From CBDAQA01 sp965247815 (GTDB lineage Bacteria; Planctomycetota; Phycisphaerae; Tepidisphaerales; Tepidisphaeraceae): a stretch of DNA of 64,000 bases. Numbering within the stretch: the stretch's first letter is position 1; each line of letters begins with the position of its first letter. The DNA lies in NCBI GenBank assembly GCA_965247815.1, contig CBDFHW010000006.1, positions 124,001 through 188,000 of the forward strand, given 5' to 3'. Below are positions 35,428-42,873 of the stretch, piece by piece. The position numbers were made by a program, and so were the translations under genes. The notes beneath the pieces were generated by a model. It ran no database searches and was not told the origin of the DNA. It saw nothing but the letters and a program-made list of their open reading frames with translations.

Positions 35428-36441
35428 ATGAAACCTCCGCGGCGACTGCAAATGCCCCCCTGGCTCGGCGCGGCCCTGGCGATCACGCTGCTGGTCGGGA
35501 TCACCGGCATCCTGCAGCCGACGTTTCTGAAGCCGCAGAACATCGTCAACATTATCAATGAACAGGCGACGGTCGGAATTGTCGCCGTCGGTATGACGAT
35601 TGTCATTGTCGCAGGCGGGATCGACCTGTCGGTCGGGTCGGTGCTGGCACTCGCCGGGGGCGTGGGCATCCTGACCTTGAACTGGTGCGGTGATCATCAT
35701 TACGGCGACGTGAAATCGGTCACTGCCGCGGTGGTTGTGACGCTGCTAGCTGGCATTTTCGCAGGTTTTCTCAACGGGCTGCTGTCGGCCAAGGGACGCA
35801 TCGCGCCGTTCATCGCGACGCTCGGCGCGTTGCTGGCGTACCGATCGGCGGCGCAGTGGATCGCCAACGGCGGGCAATTCTTCACCCACGAATCGGCCCT
35901 GTTCACGCAGATCGGCCAAGGTATTCCGATCCCGCACACCAACGTCAGCCGAAACGCCCGCCGGGTGATTCCGCTGCTTTTCCCTTACGCGGTGTTGGTG
36001 TGGATCGCCGTCGCGATTGCCGGTTGGGTACTGCTGAACCGCACCCGGCTCGGGCGGTACATCATCGCCGTCGGCAACAACCCGCGGTCGGCGTTGTATT
36101 CGGCTGTACCGGTCGACCGCGTGCGGATCCTCAGTTACACCATTCTGGGCCTATTGGTCGGCGTCGCCGCGTTCATGGAAGCCGCGAGATACACCTCGGT
36201 CAACAGCGGGAACGCCGGACTGTTCTTAGAGCTTTACGCGATCGCCGCCGCGGTGATCGGCGGGAGCCGAATCGAAGGCGGTGTCGGTTCGATCGGCGGA
36301 GCGGTCATCGGCGCGCTGCTGCTGGGCGTGATCAAGAACGTGATGGTGATGCTGAAAATCGACAGCCACGCGCAGGGGCTGGCGATGGGTTTGATTATCA
36401 TCGTCGCCGCGCTGGTTCAACGCCTTCGGGTGAAGGATTGA
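35428..36441 (+). CDS. Sugar ABC transporter permease (RbsC type)
   Basis: Inner-membrane permease of 337 residues. The pattern is that of branched-chain/ribose permeases: a first helix LGAALAITLLVGITGILQP, then FLKPQNIVNIINEQATVGIVAVGMTIVIV and GGIDLSVGSVLALAGG, the family hallmark. Later GRYIIAVGNNPRSALYSA and ARYTSVNSGNAG match the cytoplasmic coupling region. About nine helices are expected. I use the ATG at 35428; a TTG at 35413 is in frame. It pairs with the ATPase at 33253 and the binding protein downstream, separated from the latter by a 26-bp inverted repeat. Confidence 0.93.
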   Translation: MKPPRRLQMPPWLGAALAITLLVGITGILQPTFLKPQNIVNIINEQATVGIVAVGMTIVIVAGGIDLSVGSVLALAGGVGILTLNWCGDHHYGDVKSVTAAVVVTLLAGIFAGFLNGLLSAKGRIAPFIATLGALLAYRSAAQWIANGGQFFTHESALFTQIGQGIPIPHTNVSRNARRVIPLLFPYAVLVWIAVAIAGWVLLNRTRLGRYIIAVGNNPRSALYSAVPVDRVRILSYTILGLLVGVAAFMEAARYTSVNSGNAGLFLELYAIAAAVIGGSRIEGGVGSIGGAVIGALLLGVIKNVMVMLKIDSHAQGLAMGLIIIVAALVQRLRVKD

Positions 36442-36452
36442 AGAGAAACAAA

Positions 36453-36545
36453 GACGCCGGTTCTGAGGTACGCCGAAGGGCCCGGCCGCCGCGGGCCGCC
36501 GCGTCAGAAATGCCCGGATCTTCGGCGTACCTCAGAAGCGGCGTC
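36453..36545. repeat. 26-bp inverted repeat between permease and binding-protein genes
   Basis: Arm 36453-36478 (containing TTCTGAGGTACGCCGAAG) is the complement of 36520-36545 with one mismatch. The 41-base loop is itself GC-rich and self-complementary (GGCCCGGCCGCCGCGGGCC). It starts 11 bases after the permease stop and ends 39 bases before the binding-protein start. An intercistronic hairpin could stabilise or attenuate mRNA so that the binding protein is made at a different level. Confidence 0.85.
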
Positions 36546-36584
36546 ATGGTGCAAACAATTCGGTGCAAACTCTTTGGAGGAAAC

Positions 36585-37604
36585 ATGAATCGTCGGAATT
36601 TTCTTGCCTGTCTGTTCACGGGAATCGTCGGCCTTTGCGTGGCTATCCCCAGCTACGCCGCGGACAAATTGCACATCGGTGTCTCGATCCCCTCCGCCAC
36701 GCACGGCTGGCCGGCGGGGGTCGGCTGGTGGGCCGAGCAGACGATGAAGGACTTCCCCGACGTGACCTGGGAGTTCCAGCGCGCCAGCACCGCCGCCGAG
36801 CAGGCCGGGCAGATCGATGCGATGGTCGAGAAAGGCGTGACCGCGCTCGTGGTGCTTCCGTTCGATTCCGACACCGCCGTCCCGAGCCTGAAAAAGGCGA
36901 AGGCGCAGGGCATCTATATTGTCAGCGTCGACCGCGGGCTCCGCGAGCCGATCGGTGACGTTTACATCGCCGGGGACAACAAGGCGTTCGGCAAGAAAAG
37001 TGCCGAGTACATGGTTCAGAAGCTCAACGGCAAAGGGAACATCGTGATCCTCCGGGGCATGCCCGTCGAGATCGACGCCGAGCGATTCGACTCGGCCATG
37101 GAAGTGTTCAAAGCCCACCCGGAGATCAAGGTCCTGGGCGCTCAGCCCGGCAATTGGAACAAGCAGGACGCGCACGCCGTCATGCAGAATTTCCTGACGC
37201 AATTCGACAAAATCGATGCCGTCTGGGCCAGCGACGACGACATGGCGCTCGGCTGCGAACAGGCGATCCGCGAGGCCGGTCGAAGCAACGACATGTGGAT
37301 CCTCGGCGGCGCGGGCATGAAGCAGATCGTGAAAAAGGTCATGGACAAGGACGCGCAGTACCCCGCCGACATCACCTACCCGCCGGGCATGATCTCGGCC
37401 GGGATCGTGCTCGGAGTCGCCGGCGCGGGAGACGGCAACGAAAAAGCACTGTTCGACAAGATCCCCGCCCACCTGAAACTCGACAAAGACCTGCTGGTGA
37501 CGGCCCCGCAGAAGGACGCCAAGCAGCGATCGATCAAGCTCGACGTTAATCTGGTGACGCCGGACGACGCCAAAGAGTTTTATTTCCCTGACTCGGTGTA
37601 TTGA
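36585..37604 (+). CDS. Periplasmic sugar-binding protein (RbsB-like)
   Basis: Protein of 339 residues, the substrate-capture subunit of the importer. It has a signal peptide MNRRNFLACLFTGIVGLCVA ending near PSYA-A; the RRNFL could also be read by the Tat route. The mature protein starts DKLHIGVSIPSATHGWPAGV and keeps the peripla_BP_4 pattern: ALVVLPFDSDTAVPSLKKAK, YIVSVDRG, VWASDDDMALGC. The ribosome site TTGGAGG is the best in this operon. The sugar cannot be named from sequence. It follows the permease after the 26-bp inverted repeat. Confidence 0.93.
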   Translation: MNRRNFLACLFTGIVGLCVAIPSYAADKLHIGVSIPSATHGWPAGVGWWAEQTMKDFPDVTWEFQRASTAAEQAGQIDAMVEKGVTALVVLPFDSDTAVPSLKKAKAQGIYIVSVDRGLREPIGDVYIAGDNKAFGKKSAEYMVQKLNGKGNIVILRGMPVEIDAERFDSAMEVFKAHPEIKVLGAQPGNWNKQDAHAVMQNFLTQFDKIDAVWASDDDMALGCEQAIREAGRSNDMWILGGAGMKQIVKKVMDKDAQYPADITYPPGMISAGIVLGVAGAGDGNEKALFDKIPAHLKLDKDLLVTAPQKDAKQRSIKLDVNLVTPDDAKEFYFPDSVY

Positions 37605-37641
37605 AGTCTCGGCCTCAGGTCCGCCCGCGAGGCACTCCGCG

Positions 37642-37679
37642 GAGCACGCGCGAACGGCAACAAACTTTCGCGCGTGCTC
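37642..37679 (+). terminator. Hairpin after the ABC transporter genes
   Basis: A perfect 13-bp stem (GAGCACGCGCGAA with TTCGCGCGTGCTC, 12-base loop) begins 37 bases after the binding-protein stop. There is no T tract, so it may be a partial terminator or an mRNA-stabilising structure ahead of the DUF1080 gene. Confidence 0.5.
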
Positions 37680-37760
37680 TGCTGATGATCCAATCTTCTG
37701 AAACCACCCGGGTTCAACAGCCTTGATCTTTTCGGGTACAACTTTGCGATGGAATCCCGC

Positions 37761-38444
37761 ATGAAAAAATTGACATCGTCTCTCGCCGCGGCCTCTTTGC
37801 TTTGGTTGCTCGCGGCAGACGCGCCGACGTCGCAGCCGATGGTCGCTCCCCCCGCCGACGCCGTGAAACTGTTCGACGGGAGCGACGCCTCGCTGAAAGA
37901 CAACTGGACCGCGCGGAACAAGCAGCCGATCGCCTGGACGGTCGCCGACGGCGAAGCGACCAGCGCCAAATCGGACATTCTGAGCAACGAGAAATACCAG
38001 GATTTCACGCTGCACGTTGAGTTTAACGAGCCGCAGATGGGCGACGAAGTCAAAGGCCAGCAGCGAGGCAACAGCGGCGTGTATCTACAGGGCCGATACG
38101 AAATCCAAGTCCTCGACAGTTACGGTCTGAAGCCGACCAAAGGCGACTGCGGCGCGATCTACAACCAGAAAGCGCCGGACGAAAACGTCTGCCTGCCGCC
38201 GGGGCAGTGGCAGACGTACGACATCACCTTTAAAGCCGCTAAGTTCGATGCCGACGGCAAAAAAACTGCCAAAGCCCGGGTCACGGTGATCCAGAACGGC
38301 AAGAAGATCCAGGACGACATCGAGATCGACCACCCGACCGGCAGCGAACTGTCCAAAGAATCTCCCGAGCCCGGCCCGGTGCTGCTGCAGTTCCATCACA
38401 ACAGCGTGAAGTACCGCAACGTCTGGATCGTCCCCGCGAGGTAA
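37761..38444 (+). CDS. DUF1080 (3-keto-disaccharide hydrolase family) exported protein
   Basis: Protein of 227 residues with a signal peptide (KKLTSSLAAASLLWLLAADA). The rest is one concanavalin-like DUF1080 domain: AVKLFDGSDASLKDNWT, FTLHVEFNEP, GNSGVYLQGRYEIQVLDS, GQWQTYDITFKAAKF and VLLQFHHNSVKYRNVWI. Family members hydrolyse 3-keto-glycosides or bind sugars in the periplasm. The GNSGVYLQGRYE segment carries the usual active-site region. The ATG at 37761 has GGAA upstream; 37749 is an alternative. Its position after the sugar importer and before a second DUF1080 protein suggests a shared pathway. Confidence 0.88.
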   Translation: MKKLTSSLAAASLLWLLAADAPTSQPMVAPPADAVKLFDGSDASLKDNWTARNKQPIAWTVADGEATSAKSDILSNEKYQDFTLHVEFNEPQMGDEVKGQQRGNSGVYLQGRYEIQVLDSYGLKPTKGDCGAIYNQKAPDENVCLPPGQWQTYDITFKAAKFDADGKKTAKARVTVIQNGKKIQDDIEIDHPTGSELSKESPEPGPVLLQFHHNSVKYRNVWIVPAR

Positions 38445-38493
38445 CCCCGTCGCGCCCGGCGGGCGTTGCTTCAGCGACCCTGTGCCCCGAAGA

Positions 38494-38615
38494 AAATCCG
38501 AAACCAGAAATCCGAATGAAATCCAAAAACCAAAATCCGAAAATCAAGAACGGAAATCCCAACCGGCCCGGCCCCGGGCTCTTCGTCCGCCGTTCGGATT
38601 TCTGGTTTCGGATTT
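38494..38615. repeat. 23-bp repeat pair, inverted, at the start of a coding gene
   Basis: A 23-mer containing TCCGAAACCAGAAATCCGAA lies at 38494-38516 and its exact reverse complement at 38593-38615. The same 23-mer occurs three times near 52.4-52.6 kb. Here the pair flanks and enters the 5' end of the next gene: the ATG at 38516 sits at the edge of the first copy, and the second copy encodes SDFWFRIS of its signal peptide. Confidence 0.85.
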
Positions 38616-41600
38616 CGGGCTTGCTCGCATCAGTCGCGCTGACGATGACCGCCCGCGCCGCCGAGCCCGTGGTGCTGTTCGACGGCACCTCCCTGAAAGG
38701 CTGGCACCAGGCCGGGCCCGGGCATTTCGAACTACACGACGGCATGATCACCGCCCGCGACGGGATGGGGCTCCTCTGGAACGATCATTCGTTTACCAAC
38801 TTCATTGCGCGGGTCGAATTTAAAACTGAAAAACACGAGGACAACTCCGGCGTTTTCGTCCGCTTCCCCGACCCTGGGAACGACCCGGCGGTAGCCATCA
38901 ACCGCGGTCACGAGATCCAGATCTGCGAGACCGAGGACCACAACCACACCGGCGCGATCTACACCTTCCAGGACGCCACCAGCCTGCCGATCAAACCGCT
39001 CGGCGAGTGGAACCAGATGGAGATCAAGGTCGTCGGACACGTCTACACGATCAGCCTGAACGGCCGGGTGATCAACCAATACACGTCGACGCGCGGGCTC
39101 AAAGGTTTGATCGGCTTGCAAAACCACTGGGGAGCGGTCAGCTTCCGAAAGGTCACGGTCGAGGAACTCCCCGACGACGCCCCGCGACCCTCGGCCGGCC
39201 AGCCGGTCAAGCTCGACGACTCCGTTCCCGGTCTTGTCGGAGAGTACTTCAAAGACACGCACAGCTTTACCGAGTCGAACGAACCGCGACGCGTCCCGTT
39301 TCTCGTCCGCACCGACCCTGATATTCAATTCCAGTCCGCCGGCGGTGAGTTTGCCGAGTCTCGCCTGGCCGAAAATTTCAAAGTCCGCTGGACCGGCGCG
39401 CTCCACATCGAGAAGCCGGGAAATTATCTGCTGGCTCTTCGGAGCGACGACGGGTCTCAACTGCGACTCGACGACAAGCTGGTCATCGACAACGTCAAGC
39501 CGTCGAAACCGATGGCCCCGAGGTTAGCCGAGTTGAACTTCCCCGCGGCCGGTGATTACTCGCTGAAGCTGGATTTTCAGCAGCTGGGGAACGAGGCCGG
39601 CTGTGTTCTGAGCTGGCAGCCACCGGGCGCGACACGCTTGGCACCGATCCCCGCCGAGGTATTCGTTCACGCCAAGGCGACGGAAAATATCAGGTGGGAC
39701 AAGACCGCTTTCGAATCAGCCACGTTCGATCGTAAGGCGTACGTGCAGGCACACGGCAAGCCGTATGAAAAGATGGACTACGGCCCCACGCTCGGCGGGT
39801 CATTCGGGGCCGCGGTCCCCAAGGGGAACGTCACCGACAAAGGCGTCATCGTCTCGCTCGACAAGGACCACACGACCAACATCATTTTCGACACCGAAAC
39901 GCTGCGGTACTCCGTCGGGTGGACCGGCGGGTATATCGACTTCATGGGCGTCGCCTACAGCGGCGCGCACGGCGTCGTCCCCAAACCGCAGGGTAAACAA
40001 ATCTTCGGTACGCCGGTCGGTCCCGGGTGGGAAGTGAGCGGTTCGTTCAAAGATCCCCGCAAAGACGGTTTCGGAAACATCGACGGCCTGAAATGGCGCG
40101 GCCTGTACCACTGCGGCGATCAGACCATCTTGTCTTATGCGGTGAACGGCGTCGGAGTCCTCGATCTGCCGGGGGTCGACAAGGTCGAGACGAGCACAGA
40201 ATTCGTTCGCACGCTTAAGGTCGATGCGAGTTCCGAACCGCTCAAGCTGCTGATCAGCGGACCTGATGTGAATCCCGCCGCGATGGTGCTTTCGCTGTCA
40301 CCGGGACTGACCGAAGACCACGCCGGTGGCAACCAGACGGTCACAATTCCGGCACACGCGAACCCTACCGTCTATACCATTGCGTTCCGTGTCGACCCGA
40401 CCTCGCGGGCTCGACTGCCTTACGAGCCAAAGACCAACGTGGATTTCGACGCGCTGCTCAAAGGCGGGCCCGCCCGATGGGGGCAACCGCTGGTGACGCA
40501 GGGACATCTCGGCACGGCCGCCGGTCCGTATGTTGTCGACACGATCACCTCGCCTGAGAAAAATCCGTACGACGCGTGGCTCCGGTTCAGCGGGTTTGAC
40601 TTTTTCCCCGACGGGAAAAGTGCCGCGATCTGCACCTGGAACGGCGACGTCTGGGTCGTCAAAGGGATCGACGACAAGCTCGATCATCTGACCTGGCAGC
40701 GGTACGCCACCGGGCTTTTTCAGTCGCTCGGATTGAAGATCGTCAACGGCGAAGTGTACGTGCTGGGCCGCGATCAGATCACCCGGCTGCACGACCTGAA
40801 CGGCGACGGCGAAGCCGATTTCTACGAAAACTTCAACAACGACTGCCAGATCTCGTCCGGCTTCCACGAGTTCGCGCACGACCTGCAGGTCGACAGCCAG
40901 GGCAATTTCTACTTCGCCAAGGGCGGCCCGGTGAACCCGGGCGGTCGCGGGTTTGAAAAGCTGACCGACGACGCCGGCTGCATCATGAAAATTTCGCCGG
41001 ATGGGAAGCACAGCGAAATCTTCGCCACCGGGCTCCGCGCGCCCAACGGCATGAGCATGGGCCCGCACGACGAGATCACCGTCAGCGACAACCAGGGTAC
41101 CTGGACCCCCGCCTGCCGGGTAAGTTTTGTGACCAAGGGTTCGTTCCTCGGCGTGCCCAGCACGTCACACATGACCCCCCCGCCGACCAACTACGGGAAC
41201 CCGATTTGCTGGTTCCCCTACGTCGACGGCGACTACACCCAGGGTGATAATTCCAGCGGCGGGGCCGCGTGGGACACGTTCGGCAAGTGGGGCCCGCTCG
41301 ACGGGCACATGATCCACCTTTCCTACGGCACCTGTTCCATTTTTGAAACGATGTACGAGAAAATCGACGACGTCTACCAGGGCGGCGTCGTCCGGTTCCC
41401 GCTCGATTTCGACTCGGGCATCATGCGGGCCCGGTTCAACCCGGTCGACGGGCAGTTGTATGTCGCCGGCCTGAAGGGCTGGCAGACGCGGGCGGCCAAG
41501 GATGGCGCTTTTCAGCGGGTTCGCTACACCGGGAAAGCAGTAAACATGCCGACCGAGATGCATGTGCAGAAGGACGGCATCGACGTCACGTTCACCAACC

Positions 41601-41923
41601 CGGTCGACGTTTTGATTGCGACCGATTCGGACAATTACAGCATCGAGCAGTGGAACTACATCTGGTCCGACGACTACGGCTCGCCCGAGGTGAGCCGGGA
41701 CAACCCGAAGAAAAAAGGACACGACACGGTCGACATCGATTCGCTGACGTTGTCGCAAGACCACAAGACGGTGACCTTCAAGATCGCCGATTTAAAACCG
41801 GTGATGCAGATGAAGATCATCATGAAGATCAAGGCCGCCGACGGCTCGCCGATGAACTGGGAAATCGACAACACGATCAACGCGGTGCCGGGCCAGAAAC
41901 CGATCGCTGTGGCCCAGCCGTAA
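38516..41923 (+). CDS. Multidomain exported protein: DUF1080, PA14, DUF6797-like, beta-propeller
   Basis: Protein of 1135 residues. The N-terminal 55 residues act as a signal peptide with h-region GLLASVALTM and cleavage near ARA-A. Domain 1 (about 55-225) is DUF1080 (VVLFDGTSLKGWHQ, NSGVFVRFPDP). Domain 2 (about 235-365) is PA14 (VGEYFKD, YLLALRSDDGSQLRLDD). Domain 3 (about 380-560) has GPTLGGSFGA and DFMGVAYSGAHG, like DUF6797. The rest is a sorbosone-dehydrogenase-like propeller (TGLRAPNGMSMGPHDEITVS). It probably acts on glycans in the periplasm. The start is uncertain because the N-terminus lies in repeat DNA and lacks a ribosome site. Confidence 0.88.
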   Translation: MKSKNQNPKIKNGNPNRPGPGLFVRRSDFWFRISGLLASVALTMTARAAEPVVLFDGTSLKGWHQAGPGHFELHDGMITARDGMGLLWNDHSFTNFIARVEFKTEKHEDNSGVFVRFPDPGNDPAVAINRGHEIQICETEDHNHTGAIYTFQDATSLPIKPLGEWNQMEIKVVGHVYTISLNGRVINQYTSTRGLKGLIGLQNHWGAVSFRKVTVEELPDDAPRPSAGQPVKLDDSVPGLVGEYFKDTHSFTESNEPRRVPFLVRTDPDIQFQSAGGEFAESRLAENFKVRWTGALHIEKPGNYLLALRSDDGSQLRLDDKLVIDNVKPSKPMAPRLAELNFPAAGDYSLKLDFQQLGNEAGCVLSWQPPGATRLAPIPAEVFVHAKATENIRWDKTAFESATFDRKAYVQAHGKPYEKMDYGPTLGGSFGAAVPKGNVTDKGVIVSLDKDHTTNIIFDTETLRYSVGWTGGYIDFMGVAYSGAHGVVPKPQGKQIFGTPVGPGWEVSGSFKDPRKDGFGNIDGLKWRGLYHCGDQTILSYAVNGVGVLDLPGVDKVETSTEFVRTLKVDASSEPLKLLISGPDVNPAAMVLSLSPGLTEDHAGGNQTVTIPAHANPTVYTIAFRVDPTSRARLPYEPKTNVDFDALLKGGPARWGQPLVTQGHLGTAAGPYVVDTITSPEKNPYDAWLRFSGFDFFPDGKSAAICTWNGDVWVVKGIDDKLDHLTWQRYATGLFQSLGLKIVNGEVYVLGRDQITRLHDLNGDGEADFYENFNNDCQISSGFHEFAHDLQVDSQGNFYFAKGGPVNPGGRGFEKLTDDAGCIMKISPDGKHSEIFATGLRAPNGMSMGPHDEITVSDNQGTWTPACRVSFVTKGSFLGVPSTSHMTPPPTNYGNPICWFPYVDGDYTQGDNSSGGAAWDTFGKWGPLDGHMIHLSYGTCSIFETMYEKIDDVYQGGVVRFPLDFDSGIMRARFNPVDGQLYVAGLKGWQTRAAKDGAFQRVRYTGKAVNMPTEMHVQKDGIDVTFTNPVDVLIATDSDNYSIEQWNYIWSDDYGSPEVSRDNPKKKGHDTVDIDSLTLSQDHKTVTFKIADLKPVMQMKIIMKIKAADGSPMNWEIDNTINAVPGQKPIAVAQP

Positions 41924-41978
41924 ACCTTGCGACTTGCCCATTTAGCCCGGCGTGAATTTATGCCGGGTCGAGGTAAAA

Positions 41979-42509
41979 ATGGCAACACTGACCAAACTTG
42001 AATTGATCGCCGGGCTCACTCGAGTGGGCGAGCTAGGACTTTCGGCAAAAGAACCGATCGAACTTTTACTGTTTGGCGGCTGCGTGATGGTGCTCGTTTA
42101 TGAAAGCCGGCTTTCAACCCGCGACGTCGACGTGGTCGTCCTCGCGCCGAAGCAGGCACATGACCTTCGCGCGATTGCACGGACGGTCGCGATCGAACGA
42201 GGCTGGGCAGAAGACTGGCTCAACGACGGGGTAAAAGGATTCGTAGTAGGATCGTCGCTCGGCCGGGTAATTTTTTCGGCACCAGGCATCACGGTCCGCT
42301 GCCCCGCGGTCGAACAACTGCTTGCAATGAAGCTTTGCGCGTGGCGGGACGACATAGACATTGCCGACGCCAAACGACTCTTGAAAGATCTTCCGGGCAC
42401 CTATAATGCCGTCTGGAACAAGACCATTCCTCATCTGCAACCGGGGCGTGAACTCACGGCAGAATATGCTTTCAGGGACCTATGGGAGCAGGCCAATGGT
42501 AAGGACTGA
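41979..42509 (+). CDS. DUF6036-type nucleotidyltransferase-like protein
   Basis: Soluble protein of 176 residues. The pattern LLLFGGCVMVLVYESRLSTR then DVDVVV is the nucleotidyltransferase signature (GG...G.R.T.D.D), with the two Asp as likely metal ligands. ERGWAEDWLNDGVKGFV is typical of DUF6036/AbiEii-like proteins. CPAVEQLLAMKLCAWRDDIDIAD fits the C-terminal helical part. Relatives are often toxin or antitoxin components. The start at 41979 has GAGG upstream. Its last 14 bases overlap a 118-residue gene, so the two are translationally coupled. The pair stands between sugar-degradation genes, with no evident link to them. Confidence 0.8.
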   Translation: MATLTKLELIAGLTRVGELGLSAKEPIELLLFGGCVMVLVYESRLSTRDVDVVVLAPKQAHDLRAIARTVAIERGWAEDWLNDGVKGFVVGSSLGRVIFSAPGITVRCPAVEQLLAMKLCAWRDDIDIADAKRLLKDLPGTYNAVWNKTIPHLQPGRELTAEYAFRDLWEQANGKD

Positions 42510-42852
42510 GGAACTGGCAAAGATTGCACTCTCGGATGACGCATTGCTGCTTCGCAGTGTCACTCAGGATTGGCTGCGCGAGAATCCCTCGGTAACGGAC
42601 TGCGTCGCACCGGTCAGTGATGATACGACGGTGCTTGCCGTCGCGGCCGGCTTGGTCGAATTGTTCGCGCTCAGGCGGACTCAACTTCCGCCGGCTTGGA
42701 CTTCTTCGATTGCGGGTGTCGCGGAACCGATTTTTCTAGTCAAAGCTGCAAAGTCGATGCGACACCTTCGTCACCTATGTCAGACCGAGTCGCCTTTGCC
42801 GCTGCGGCGGCGTAACCTTTTCGCACCCCCAACGTTTCTTGAATCGGCGTGA
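42496..42852 (+). CDS. Small protein coupled to the nucleotidyltransferase gene
   Basis: Protein of 118 residues without signal peptide or membrane segment. It begins MVRTEELAKIALSDDALLLR, has a helical centre and ends with a strongly patterned C-terminus (PLPLRRRNLFAPPTFLESA). That end resembles a recurring motif I recall from small proteins next to DUF6036 genes, but I cannot name a family. It starts inside the end of the nucleotidyltransferase gene (14-base overlap) with GGGAG upstream. A partner or antitoxin role is inference. The cytochrome gene starts 22 bases later. Confidence 0.7.
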   Translation: MVRTEELAKIALSDDALLLRSVTQDWLRENPSVTDCVAPVSDDTTVLAVAAGLVELFALRRTQLPPAWTSSIAGVAEPIFLVKAAKSMRHLRHLCQTESPLPLRRRNLFAPPTFLESA

Positions 42853-42873
42853 CCTTCGCCGAAGACCCGATTT

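Noticed and set aside
35856..36584. Long in-frame extension of the sugar-binding protein back into the permease gene
   Set aside because: It is out of frame with the permease, Arg/Pro-rich, and the true start at 36585 has a signal peptide and a strong ribosome site.
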